A stretch of 64,000 nucleotides of DNA, from positions 1 through 64,000 of the forward strand of contig BCHS01000018.1 of NCBI GenBank assembly GCA_039545275.1, given 5' to 3'. The notes under the pieces were generated by a model. That model was not told the DNA's origin, made no database searches, and saw only the letters and a list, made by a program, of their open reading frames with translations. Shown here piece by piece: positions 47,485-57,802 of this stretch (the first letter of the stretch is position 1; each line of letters begins with the position of its first letter). Position numbers and translations under genes: made by a program. Source of the DNA: Pseudomicrostroma phylloplanum. Lineage: Eukaryota > Basidiomycota > Exobasidiomycetes > Microstromatales.

Positions 47485-49365
47485 ATGGCATCATTCAACT
47501 TGCCAAGCCTACCCGACACACCGGGCCTCTGGGGACCCCCAGCCCTCACCTCTGGCTCCTCCTCCTCAGCCTCTTCCTCCTCTGTCCTCCCTCCCGAATT
47601 CGCAGACATTCCCTTTGCCCCCTTTTCCAAGTCGGACAAGATCGGCCGCATCGCAGACTGGAACGCCGCAAGCTCCGGCACTGGACGGGATGGCGATGCT
47701 GGCATGGGAGTTGGTCAGAGGGGTGGAAGGCAGGGACGACGTGACGGACCTCAGGCGTACGGCTCGGGCGCTTCCAATGCCTTTGCCTACTTCCACGGAG
47801 ACGATGAGGCTACCTTCTCCGTCGTCGACAACACAAAGGCTCCTAGCAGAGGACGTGGCGGTCTCACCGCAATGGGTCGAGGCGGCCGAGGTGGTGCTAG
47901 GGGAGGAGCTGCTGGCGGACGAGGTGGTCTGGCCAATGGAAGGGCCGGCGCTCAGCGAGGCGGCAGGGGAGGCATGCGAGGAGGCGCAGCTCCTCGTGGC
48001 GGAGGTGGTGCCAGGCGAGGAGGATACAGGGACTGGGACAAGCCCCAGAGGACCCGGGACCCATCCGTCACCGTCGGTCCGGACTGGGAGCAGCTCGAGG
48101 AAATTGAGTTCACCCGATTGGCCAAGCTGCGTCTCGAGGTGGCAGAGGGCACAGAGGTTGCCTCGTACGGTACTCTCCACGAGTACGACCGAGCCTACGA
48201 CCGCATCGCATCTGTGCGCTTCGAGAAGCCGCTGCAGCCTCTTGACCGCCTGCGCTACAACCCTACTACCTCGGACGACCCTGTCTTAGCCGACATTGCT
48301 GGCAAGCCTTCAGTCGCTGCTGGAGGCGAGGGTGCAGAGGAGGCAGGACCTGCTCCCACACGTATCTTTGTCACAGACTCTATCCTGGCTCTCCTCATGT
48401 GCGCCACTCGCGTCGTCTACCCCTGGGACGTGCTGATCACCAAGAGCGAAAACGGCGACATCTTCTTTGACAAGCGCGATGGAGGAGCCTTCGACTACGT
48501 GACCGTCAATGAGAATGCCGCCGACCCTCCCATGGAGGCCGAGGCAAAGGACGACAAGAATGCTGCTGCCAATATCAACACGCCTGGCAACCTCTCTCTG
48601 GAGGCGACGTACATCAACCAGAACTTTGCTTTCCAGGTTGTCAACACCAAGAAGACGCACGACCTGGCCGACGGTGCCAATCCCTTCCACGACCCTTCTT
48701 CTGCTGGCGACGCTGACCAATTGGCCTCTGCCGGGTACCGCTACAAGAAGTTCGACCTGTCCTCATCGGCTCAGGACCCTATTGAGCTCTACGTTCGAAC
48801 CGAGCTGGACGCCTATGTGCCCTCGACGACCAAGAATGCTCCTCCGCAATTCATCACCATTCGCACCCTGAATGAGTGGGACTCGAGGGCTCAAGGAGCA
48901 GGTGGAGCGCCCGACTGGCGTACCAAGCTGGACAGCCAGCGAGGTGCCGTTGTGGCGACGGAGATGAAGAACAACGCGGGCAAGCTGGCGCGCTGGGCTG
49001 TGCAGTCTGTCCTTGCCGGTGCAGACAACATGAAGCTGGGCTACATCTCCCGGGCCACACCTAGGGACACGTCCAAGCACTCTATCCTGGCTACACAGTG
49101 GTACAAGCCCTCGGACTTTGCTGCCCAGATCAACGTCAACCTCTCCAATGGCTGGGGTATCGTGAGGACTATTGCCGACTTGGCTAGGAAGAGTGCGGGC
49201 GAGGCAGAGGGAAGTGACGGCAGGGCCAAGTTTGTTCTGGCAAAGGACCCCAACAAGGGAACGATCAGACTGTACAGGGTTCCCTTGAACTGGCCTGCTG
49301 AGGACGACGAGGAGGAGGACGAGGAGCTGCTGGACGACGACGGTGCGGCCGAGGACGACGAGTAG
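47485..49365 (+). CDS. EIF3D: Translation initiation factor eIF3 subunit d
   Basis: Single exon, 626 aa, starting MASFNLPSLPDTPGLWGPP. After the short N-terminal W-containing motif an RGG/GGR-rich RNA-binding tract lies at about 120-185. The cap-binding domain follows, with landmarks DPSVTVGPDWEQLEEI, VYPWDVLITKSENGDIFFDK, EATYINQNFAFQVV and YRYKKFDLS. It continues through KLARWAVQSVLAGADNMKLG and DFAAQINVNLSNGWGIVR, and ends in an acidic tail. eIF3d contacts the mRNA exit channel of the 40S subunit and can bind the cap directly. The length and order match the family. Confidence 0.97.
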   Translation: MASFNLPSLPDTPGLWGPPALTSGSSSSASSSSVLPPEFADIPFAPFSKSDKIGRIADWNAASSGTGRDGDAGMGVGQRGGRQGRRDGPQAYGSGASNAFAYFHGDDEATFSVVDNTKAPSRGRGGLTAMGRGGRGGARGGAAGGRGGLANGRAGAQRGGRGGMRGGAAPRGGGGARRGGYRDWDKPQRTRDPSVTVGPDWEQLEEIEFTRLAKLRLEVAEGTEVASYGTLHEYDRAYDRIASVRFEKPLQPLDRLRYNPTTSDDPVLADIAGKPSVAAGGEGAEEAGPAPTRIFVTDSILALLMCATRVVYPWDVLITKSENGDIFFDKRDGGAFDYVTVNENAADPPMEAEAKDDKNAAANINTPGNLSLEATYINQNFAFQVVNTKKTHDLADGANPFHDPSSAGDADQLASAGYRYKKFDLSSSAQDPIELYVRTELDAYVPSTTKNAPPQFITIRTLNEWDSRAQGAGGAPDWRTKLDSQRGAVVATEMKNNAGKLARWAVQSVLAGADNMKLGYISRATPRDTSKHSILATQWYKPSDFAAQINVNLSNGWGIVRTIADLARKSAGEAEGSDGRAKFVLAKDPNKGTIRLYRVPLNWPAEDDEEEDEELLDDDGAAEDDE

Positions 49366-49440
49366 ACTAGAGTTGCGAGCGAGCTGTCAGAGATAGTCCC
49401 ACGTGTTGCCTCTCGGGTCGATGATTGCCGCGTGAGCGAG

Positions 49441-49483
<43 letters not shown>

Positions 49484-49523
49484 NNNNNNNNNNNNNNNCT
49501 GCTCCTGTACAAGGGGACGTACT

Positions 49524-49559
<36 letters not shown>
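49441..49559. repeat. Poly-C tracts flanking a 15-base N gap
   Basis: 43 C residues (49441-49483), then N at 49484-49498, 26 bases of unique sequence, then 35 C residues (49525-49559). This is an unresolved assembly site; the true tract length is unknown. Proline- or glycine-only open frames across it are artefacts. Confidence 0.9.
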
Positions 49560-50390
49560 ACAAAATGCAATGCTACGGCCAACCTCCCTCCTCGTTTCCC
49601 ATGTTCCCCGCGTTTGCCCATTTCATCGGCTTGACATTCCCCGCACTTGGCCCGCTATTCGGACATCTAGACGTCTGGATCCCGTAGAAGACCCGAAAGG
49701 AAAGGAAGCGTGGGCGGAGCTTCCGATGCAGGGCGCAACAGGAAGGCTTGGCCTTGGCCACGCAGATCTCATCCCGGCCGCCGGGGGGGGCGGAAGGGTC
49801 TGGGTCGCCGCGTGTGGGACCGAGCGGGGCTTGAGCGGGCGACAAGAACTCGCGTGGTGTGGGGAAAGTGACGTCTAGGGAAGCAAAACGCAAGCAGACA
49901 AGCAGGCACAGCAGGCACAGAGTACTGCGACGACGGTCACCGGCGATGCTCACCATATCTCGCCTGACGGACACTGCCTCTGTGTCTCTCGTGTCTCCCC
50001 CTCTCTAGGGGCCACTTTACCCGGCGGGGGCAACACGGCCTCCAAGGTGTCAGATGACCGAGAGCCAGAGCCAGGGCGGAGGGAGGGAGGGGAGGAAAGG
50101 GGCGCTGGATCCCCGCAACGCAACGCCGGTGACACTTTGGCGCTTCGGTCTTCACCACGGCGTGCTAAGGCGCCGGTCTGGGGCAACCACTCCTGACGAG
50201 CTGACCGAAGTAGGATCAGATGAGTGAGATACTTGAACCAGGGCTAGAATCTGCGGGTTGCCCATTTCGATCTCCCCCCTATTTTGCTTTTGTCAACTAC
50301 GGTCACTGCATCTTCTCTCACTAAAGCCAGTGGTCCTCATATCTCGCAACGCCGTCGCCCACTACCACGCACTCATAGACTAGCTACACA
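49560..50390. other. Upstream region of inositol oxygenase; no gene supported
   Basis: 831 bp including G-rich stretches near 49781 and 50070. It presumably holds the MIOX promoter. Confidence 0.45.
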
Positions 50391-51449
50391 ATGGCACCCA
50401 CCGCCCTCGTCGACTCGTACACTCCCGTCAGCCATGACTTCAATGCCGGAGACCTGACCCCGATCCAGAGCAAGAAGCTGCCCTCTACTGCACCCCTCTC
50501 GCCCAATGCCGGCGCAGAGATGGACGCAGTGAGCGATGCCGTCGACACCATCAACGCCTACCTCGGCGAGCACCCCGATGCCCCTCGCCCCAAGAATGTT
50601 GAAGAGGCAGAGGACGATTCGTGGAAGACTGCTGGCTCCAAGTTCGATGCTGAAAAGGACAAGGACCAGTTCCGCAACTATGAAGACGCAATGGACTCGG
50701 TCAAGAACTTTTACGCCGAGCAGCACGCCCGACAGACCGTCGAGTACAATGTGGCCATGAGGGAGAAGTACCTGGGCAAGAACAGGGAGGTGAATGCTCG
50801 CATGACCATCTGGGAGGCCATTGACAAGCTCGACGAGCTCGTCGACGAGTCCGACCCGGACACTTCTCTGACGCAGAGCCAGCATCTCCTGCAGACCGCA
50901 GAGGCAATGAGGCGCGATGGCAAGCCCGACTGGATGCAACTCACCGGCCTCCTCCACGATCTCGGCAAGCTCCTCGTCTTCTTTGGCGCAAAGGGACAGT
51001 GGGACGTAGTCGGCGACACATTCGTCGTCGGTGCTGCCTTTGCCCCCGAGAACGTCTACCCTTCCACCTTTGAGCAGAACCCAGACTCGGCTGACCCCAG
51101 GTACAATACTGAGCTGGGCATGTACGAGCGCGGATGCGGACTGGAGAACGTGATGCTCTCCTGGGGTCACGACGAGTACATGTACCACATCCTCAAGGGA
51201 CAGAGCAAAATCCCCAAGGCAGGACTCGACATGGTGCGCTACCACTCCTTCTACCCATGGCACCGCGGAGGCGCCTACCGTCAGTTCCACAAGGCCGATG
51301 GATCTGATGAGGATGCACTAGAGGCTACATTGGCATTCAATGCTTATGACTTGTACTCGAAGAGCGATGAGCCGCCGCAGATGGAGGAGCTGAGGGAGTA
51401 CTACAGCGCACTCATCGACAAGTACGTGCCTGGTGTCATCGAGTGGTAG
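50391..51449 (+). CDS. MIOX: myo-Inositol oxygenase (MIOX)
   Basis: Single exon, 352 aa. The HD-domain di-iron ligands are all visible: His165 (SQHLLQTAEA), His189-Asp190 (LTGLLHDLGK), His260 (SWGHDEYMY), His285 (RYHSFYPWH) and Asp320 (FNAYDLYSK). The core MREKYLGKNREVNARMTIWE and RNYEDAMDSVKNFY are standard MIOX. The enzyme opens myo-inositol to D-glucuronate with O2. The N-terminal 90 residues, including AVDTINAYLGEHPDAPRPKN, are an extension relative to the animal enzyme (about 285 aa). No pathway partners are adjacent. Confidence 0.96.
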   Translation: MAPTALVDSYTPVSHDFNAGDLTPIQSKKLPSTAPLSPNAGAEMDAVSDAVDTINAYLGEHPDAPRPKNVEEAEDDSWKTAGSKFDAEKDKDQFRNYEDAMDSVKNFYAEQHARQTVEYNVAMREKYLGKNREVNARMTIWEAIDKLDELVDESDPDTSLTQSQHLLQTAEAMRRDGKPDWMQLTGLLHDLGKLLVFFGAKGQWDVVGDTFVVGAAFAPENVYPSTFEQNPDSADPRYNTELGMYERGCGLENVMLSWGHDEYMYHILKGQSKIPKAGLDMVRYHSFYPWHRGGAYRQFHKADGSDEDALEATLAFNAYDLYSKSDEPPQMEELREYYSALIDKYVPGVIEW

Positions 51450-51967
51450 AGAGAAGAAGCCAGAACCAAGCGAGTCCGTAGTATCGTCGTTTCCGTGGTC
51501 CAAGTTCTCCCTCTGTATCGTCACGTCTTGTCTCTTTTCATCATCGCCTTCTTCCATTGCCCCGTCGACCTTTGTACTTAGTCTCTCATCTTTATACCTC
51601 CGGCCCTCATTCCGATTCGCTTCAGCGCAGCGTCAATCCAAAAGATCCTCAGATACAACAAGTGTAGCGTCGGCGTGAGTGTACCGCAACGTGTAGTGAC
51701 CATGAGGCTGCTCCGCGAATGTAGAGGACCCTGACGGTCCGCGGATGCAGTGCTTACGTAAATCCAGTGATGCACTGGGGTCCGGGGCACGGATAACGCT
51801 GAATGCTTCCTTCCCGCCGAATGACTGCCGGAATCCACACACACCTCCTCTCGTTCTGGCCATTACTCGTCTCGCAAGACCGGAAGAGGTAGTCGGATCT
51901 CCTTCCAATTGCGGCCCAAAGAGAGCTTCGAGGCAAGAGACCTTTGGCGGTCCCCCGTTGCGCAGCC
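51450..51967. other. Intergenic region MIOX / J-protein
   Basis: 518 bp with T- and C-rich tracts. No gene is seen. Confidence 0.5.
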
Positions 51968-53191
51968 ATGAGCTTGCGTCCCCTCCTCCCCAAGCTCCAC
52001 CAGCACCATGCCGCTTACACAATACCCTCCTCTGGCCTAAACGTCTCCCTAACGCAGCAACGTCGCTCCCTCCCCTCTACCCCATCCTCCTCCTCCAACC
52101 TCGCAAGCTCCTCCCGCTCCCGCTCCCGCGTAGCAGCCTTCAGTACCTCCCTCCCCCGCTCACAAGACCACTACAAGACGCTCGGCGTCTCCCGCTCCGC
52201 CTCCTCAAAAGAGATCAAGGCGCAATTCTACCAGCTCAGTAAACGGTATCACCCCGATGTGAATAGGGATGATGAAGGTGCTAAGAAGAAGTTTCAGGAG
52301 GTGAGCGAGGCGTGGGGTGTGCTGGGGAATGAGAGGGGAAGGTGAGTAGTGGACTTGCGCTTGCGGTTGCTGCGCCAGGAAGTCTTTGAGTCTGCTATGT
52401 GTGCATGTTGGAAGTGGAGCAGCTGACGCTTGTAACCTCTCACTCCATCTCGTCATACGGCATTGCCCTCTATCTCACTCTTTCGATCTGCCAGGCGAGA
52501 CTACGACCGTCAAATACGCACCGGCGGTGGGGGCGGCGGTGGAGGTCCAACGCAAAACTACAGCTACGACCCGGGGGACAATGCTGCGCGTCGAGCCCGA
52601 GCGACGTATGCCTGGGAGTACCAGCGTCGTCGTGGGGACTCCAACCGTGGAAGAGCAGGCCAGGCCCGCTCTCCTCGCCCTGGGGACGATCAAGAGGATA
52701 CTCGCTCCGCGTACGCTCGCGCTCGTGGTGCTACTGGTGCTGGGTTGGGTGGAGCAGGCGGGGGAAGGGGCAGCGGGGCAGAGAGCAGTCTCTTTGAGAA
52801 GTACGCAGCTCAGCAGCGCAAGAGGGAGGAGTTTGCTTCTTCTCGCACCTCGTCATCGAGTGGGAGTGCAGGGTATGGTGGGGCGAGCGGGAGCGCAAGT
52901 GATCCCTTTTCGCCTAGGGTGGAGGAACACGAGGCGCAGGGAGCCTCGCCTATCATTAGGTTCATACAGATCATCGGGACGCTCACGTTCATATTCGCCG
53001 TGGCCACCAGCTTGGGCACTGGAGGCAGCAGCGGAGGTGGTGGGAGGTTGAGAGCAGAGGAGCAGTCTGAGGAGGAGGAGGAAGACAAGGAGTGGAAAGG
53101 CAAATCCGTCATAGTCCTCCCGAGGTCAGCTCGCAGGCTACCCACTGTGCAAGGACAAGGAGGACTTGTCGACGGCGTGCGGATAGACTAG
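51968..53191 (+). CDS. Mitochondrial-type J-domain protein with C-terminal membrane helix
   Basis: Two exons: 51968-52341 and 52495-53191, intron of 153 nt, giving 356 aa. Residues 1-60 are rich in Ser, Arg and Leu without acidic residues, a likely mitochondrial presequence. The J-domain runs from DHYKTLGVSRSASSKEIKAQ through YHPDVN (HPD at 95-97) to RRDYDRQ. A Gly/Arg/Ser-rich region follows, then one hydrophobic helix near 290-312 (IIRFIQIIGTLTFIFAVATS). It would recruit a mitochondrial Hsp70 at a membrane. It is not a canonical DNAJA type: no zinc-finger Cys repeats are present. The exact ortholog is unknown. Confidence 0.85.
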
Positions 53192-53351
53192 ATCATACTG
53201 CAATGAAACACGACATAGATATGCAAGCATTCATCTCGCCGTCTCTTGGACTGCAACCTCTGTCTGTATCGGTGCTCACAACATCTTCTCGGAACGCGAG
53301 CAATGAGGCGGTGAAGGCTTTGTATTATTGCGATGGCATCTTCGACGGTAT

Positions 53352-54137
53352 CTACATGACAACGTAGTTGGGCGGTGTGTACCTCTTGCTGTTGTAGACG
53401 CTCTTTCCAGCCTGTGTAGTGGAAGAGATGGGAAAGGAGTAAATGAGTCAGATCACTCGGTTGTACCACATCAAGCTACACCTGGACCTGTTTGATCGGG
53501 TGAACCTCTCTGCTGTAGTCTTTCTACTCACCTCCCATCCATGCACGTCCTTCATGATCTCCTTCTCCCTCGCGAGCGCAGCCTGTTCTCTCCTGTAGGT
53601 GTCGCGGTCTGCCTCTGCCATCAGCAGGGGCACAAGGTTGATACGGGACCAGGCCCTCTCGCGCCTCAGCTCCCTGAGAGCGACAAGCAGAACAGGACAG
53701 AACGGGGGCAGAAGATGATGTGAGAGCTGCCCTAGCAGTAACATACGGCTTCACCAGGATCGACTCACCTCTGTTCCAGGTTACCCTGCACCACCCTCCA
53801 GAAGCCGTACCCGCAAATGGCCAATACACCGCCAAAGATTGCGATTCCTCCGGGTCCCTTTCCGGGCAGGTTGCGCTTGTAGCGGATTGGCTCGTAGCCT
53901 CCCTTGGGCGGGAGATCTCTGTGAGTGGGAGCAGGGGAGGACACATGGAAGGAGAGTTGGGTCAGTATCAGTGGACGTGGATTTGAAATGGGGCTTGTAG
54001 TGTCGAAGGGAGTGTACTGACTGGTCGTAGTGAACTGCAGAATAAAGTCAGTCAGAACACAGAGGTCAGCGGGAAGTCGGCATCAAGCTTGTTGGCCACC
54101 ATTGCTCTCTCCTCGTCTACTCACTTCCACCGCTCAT
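53352..54137 (-). CDS. NDUFA13: NADH dehydrogenase (complex I) subunit NDUFA13/GRIM-19
   Basis: Five exons: 54137-54125, 54034-54022, 53918-53769, 53673-53532, 53411-53352, giving 125 aa. Two 13-nt coding micro-exons open the gene and join to MSGGIHYDQDLPPKGGYEPI, which matches the family start (QDxPPxGGYxxIxYKRNLP). The helix GGIAIFGGVLAICGYGFWRV is the single membrane span. The tail LRRERAWSRINLVPLLMAEA then EIMKDVHGWEAGKSVYNSKR matches the matrix-side part. It is an accessory subunit of the proximal membrane arm of complex I. The presence of complex I distinguishes this organism from Saccharomyces-type yeasts. Confidence 0.93.
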
Positions 54138-54425
54138 CTTGATGTATGCTGTGAGAGGTTGTGGTGGACGGACAGTGCGAGGCTCGACTATCGAGGTGCC
54201 ATACGGGACCAGCCATCGGCGGGTGGGTTGCGCCTGGGACGTCCGTTGCGCGGTGCCGAGAAGCATCGGAGCGGAAGGGACGGACAGAAGGAGCGACGGA
54301 CAGACAGGGCGAGCCGCACGGAATAATTTTGCAGGCAAAGTTACTTGGCCACTTCTTCCCGTAAGGTCACACACCCAGCATACCACTACCACCACCTCCT
54401 CACACCCTGCCTCGTCTCACCCACG
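54138..54425. promoter_or_regulatory. Divergent promoter NDUFA13 / NOP14
   Basis: 288 bp between start codons, with repeated ggacggac/gacagac-like purine-C motifs near 54278-54310. The promoter role is inferred from layout. Confidence 0.45.
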
Positions 54426-57400
54426 ATGGCCAAAGGAGGCTCGCAGCTGGCACAGCTCAAGTCCACGGTCAAGTCCTCGGGCATCAATGACCGTCGGCAG
54501 CAGTCCAACTCGGCCAAGAAGCGCAAGAGGGGCCAGGCCTCCAATGAGCGAGACGAGGCAGCCGTCAGACGGGACGCCCTCGCCCGTATCAGCTCGGATA
54601 CAAAGTTCAATCCGTTCGAAGAGAGGGTGACAAAGGTCAAGCATGAAGTGCTGGGAAGGAAAGTCAAGGGCGCCGTGGGAAGGCCAGCGCTAGCCAAACA
54701 GGGTGGACTGGCGCAGCGAAACGCCATGCTACTGCCCGAGTACCAGAACAGGAACAAGACCAGCACTTTCATCGACCGGAGGTTCGGAGAGACTGACTCG
54801 AACCTCACACCAGAGGAGAGGGCACTAGAGAGGTTCACGCGAGAGAAGCAGAGGCAGGCAAAGGGAAAGAAGGCAGCCCTCTTCAACCTCAATGACGACG
54901 ATGCCGCTGGGCAGGAAGAGGAGCTCACTCACTTCGGAAGGAGCCTGAGCGGAATGGGCAATCTGCCCGAGCTCAGCATGATGGACCGAGACGGTGAGTA
55001 CACGTGATACAGAGGGAGAACAATGGCTGGACCTCGCTGGCTCGCAGCACGGGCATCTGTAGGATGATTTGCACCCTTCGTGGTGTCCATCTGTTATTAT
55101 TCACCGGATACGTGCTTCAAGGGAGGCGTCTTTCACTGAAAAGTGGGCGTACTCTATAACGATGACGGCTACAAGTTCTACTGGAGATTTCTGATTGATG
55201 ACCCGTGGCGATGCCGATGCGAGGAAGAAGGAGCAGAGCGCCCTGAAGATGTGTTGGAACATTTGGCTGACACGCTATGTCTCTTCTATCCTTGGGTTGA
55301 CAGACGGCCAAATTGACGGCGAAACGACTGCAGCTGATCACTTTGGTGGCTTTGAAGTTGAGTCCGCAGATCCCGATCGGCCCAAGTCGAAAGCAGATGT
55401 CATGAGAGAAGTCATGGCCAAGTCCAAGATGCACAAGATGGAGCGACAACAGGTCCGCGATGCCGATGATGAGCTCCGAGCACAACTTGACGACGAGCTG
55501 GGGGACATCCGCGGCCTTCTGATGGCTGGCCCTTCCAACCCCAAGAAAGGAGAAGAGGCATCGGGGTCCTCGGCATCTGGACAGGCGCCCCAAGCTTCAG
55601 GGAGCAACTACGATGCATTTGTGAGGGAGCTGGCCTTTGAGCGCAGAGCCAAGCCGCAAGATCGACTCAAGACCGAGGGAGAGCTAGCTGAGGAAGCCGC
55701 CGAACAGCTGCGCAAAGCCGAGCAAGCTCGGCTGAAGAGGATGAGGGGAGAAGAAGTCGACGAGGACGGCACCAGCGCAAGACAAGGAGGCAAGAGGAGA
55801 GCCCCGCAGGCCGATGATCTGGACGATGACCTTGACATCGAGGGCCAAACAGCAGCCGAGGTGTATGGGCTGAGCAGCGGTCTGGGGGAAGCTCAGGACG
55901 AAACGGCTGCTATGGAAGATGAAGAGGAGGAAGAGGACGATGAAGACGCTGAAGATGACGAGGATAGCAGTGAAGGTGAACAAGATCCTGCACTCGAACA
56001 AGAGGGATTTGGAGAAGCCTTGCTCGATGATAGCGAAGATGAAGACGGTAGTGAGGACGGGGACCTCACAACAGCGTCCAGGCCTTCGAAGAAACAGGCA
56101 AAGGTGACCAAGAAAGGTTCTGTTGCGACCACCGCAGCAGTGCCGTTCACTTTTACATGCCCTGCTACGCATGCCCAGTTCCTCACGATCTTGGAGGAGC
56201 ACTCTCTCCAACCTAGCCAAGTGCCTCTCGTCGTCAAGCGTATTAGGGCACTCTATCATCCATCTCTAGCGGAGGACAATAAGTTCCGTCTGCAAGCCTT
56301 CCTGGGTGTCCTCCTCGACCATGTGCTGTACTCGGCCGGAGAGGCAGCTGGTGCCTCGACAAGCGAGGAACGACTGTCACATCTGAACTTGATTGAGCAT
56401 CTCCTCAAGCCGATCTTCGAGCTGACGACGACATATCCAATTGTTTCGGCGGAACACTTCGTGCAGAAGCTGTCGCTGATGGAAAAAAACCTGACACGAG
56501 GTTTGGCAAAAGGGGCCCTACGACCCGAAGCACGGACCTGGCCTGGAGCAGCTGAGCTGACCCTTTTGAGGGTAGCAGCGTTGATCTGGCCTACCTCGGA
56601 TCAAAACCATCCCGTCGCTACACCGCTCGCCCTCCTCTCTGCGCACTATCTTGCTCACTGTCGAGTACGAAGTCAAAGCGATCTCGCATCCGGCCTATAC
56701 CTGGTGTCTCTCGTTGCCCACCAGCAAGAAGATGCCAAGCGCTTCGTGCCAGAGGCTCTCAACTTCCTGCAGAACGCTCTGATGCTCTTGTCACCTCTGG
56801 ACAAGAAAGGAAAGGCGGTAGCTCGAAAGGCCTGCATGGACTATGCCATCCCGACTCCCGACTTTGAGGAGGAGCACACGAAAGTTGTCGGTCTGAGCAG
56901 CGGAAAGAAGTCTGCACTTCCTCAAGCTAGCAAGCCCGACCTGTTCTCGCTGCTGGGTGCAGAAGAGCCTTCTCCTCAAGCCGGTGTCGCCCTGTTCAGT
57001 GTGACCCTTGCTCTGATTGAGGCCTTCGCGGATATGTACGAGGGTACAGCCGCCTACATCGAGGTCTTTGAGCCCTTCCGCCTAGTCGTAGCCTCGGTCC
57101 CTTCCTCGGCTCTTCCCTCCAATCTTGCCGAGCAGCTCAGTGGGACGTCCTCGCACCTCGCAACTCGTCTCACGAAAGCGCAGGCTACCCGCAGACCTTT
57201 GCGTCTGCACGCGCATCGCGCCATCCCCCTCGCCTCGTTCATCCCCAAGTTCGACTCCTCTGGCGGGTCACGCTACGCCCGCTTCTCCTCTGGCTCCAAC
57301 GACCCCGATGCAGCACGCGCCGAAGCCTCAAAACTCAAGGCCCTCGTCAAGAAGGAACGCAAAGGCGCTGTACGCGAATTGCGAAAGGACAGCCAGTTCC

Positions 57401-57561
57401 TCGCAGCCGAGAAGGCTCGCGAGCGCAAAGTCGAGGAGGACGAGTACAAGCGCAAGATTGGAAAGATTGTCAGTGGGTTGGGAGAGGAGAGGAGCGAGCA
57501 GAAGATGCTCGAGAGGGAGAAGAGCCGACTCAAGAAGAGGGCTGGAGGGGGAAAGAATTAG
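54426..57561 (+). CDS. NOP14: NOP14, nucleolar 40S assembly factor
   Basis: Two exons: 54426-54993 and 55304-57561, intron 54994-55303 (310 nt, long for this window), giving 941 aa. The N-terminus shows FNPFEERVTKVKHEVLGRKV, LPEYQNRNKTSTFIDRRFGE and LTPEERALERFTREKQRQ, the NOP14 signature. Then come HFGGFEVES, RPKSKADVMREVMAKSKMHK and YDAFVRELAFERRAKPQDRL, an acidic stretch, and the helical C-terminal half. It ends in the basic KLKALVKKERKGAVRELRKD and DEYKRKIGKIV tail. NOP14 joins the SSU processome with NOC4 and EMG1. The donor GTGAGT and acceptor TTGACAG join in phase 1. Confidence 0.95.
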
Positions 57562-57802
57562 ACGAGAGTGGACAGGAACAAGACGCCTTGACATTACTCC
57601 CATCGACCATCTATCATCAATTGTATTCATACTTCACATCGATCCATACACTGTTTGCCATGAGCGTTGCGACACGTTGATTTGTATTAGCATGAGGGTG
57701 TGTATGTATGTAAAGTGTATGTGTATGATTTTGAAAGTACAGGTACAAAGTGTGATGAGGGGTTCGGCATTATGTGTTCTTCGCTTAACTTCTGGGATTC
57801 AT

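Noticed and set aside
49367..49878. Proline- or glycine-run proteins across the poly-C site
   Set aside because: Homopolymer and N artefact.
50373..51290. 305-residue minus-strand open frame opposite MIOX
   Set aside because: Antisense shadow of a strongly codon-biased gene; its Val/Leu/Gly-rich composition follows from the complement.
55190..55275. C/D snoRNA in the NOP14 intron (ttgatga ... ctga)
   Set aside because: The C box is off-consensus, no terminal stem brackets the boxes, and no guide match could be tested.
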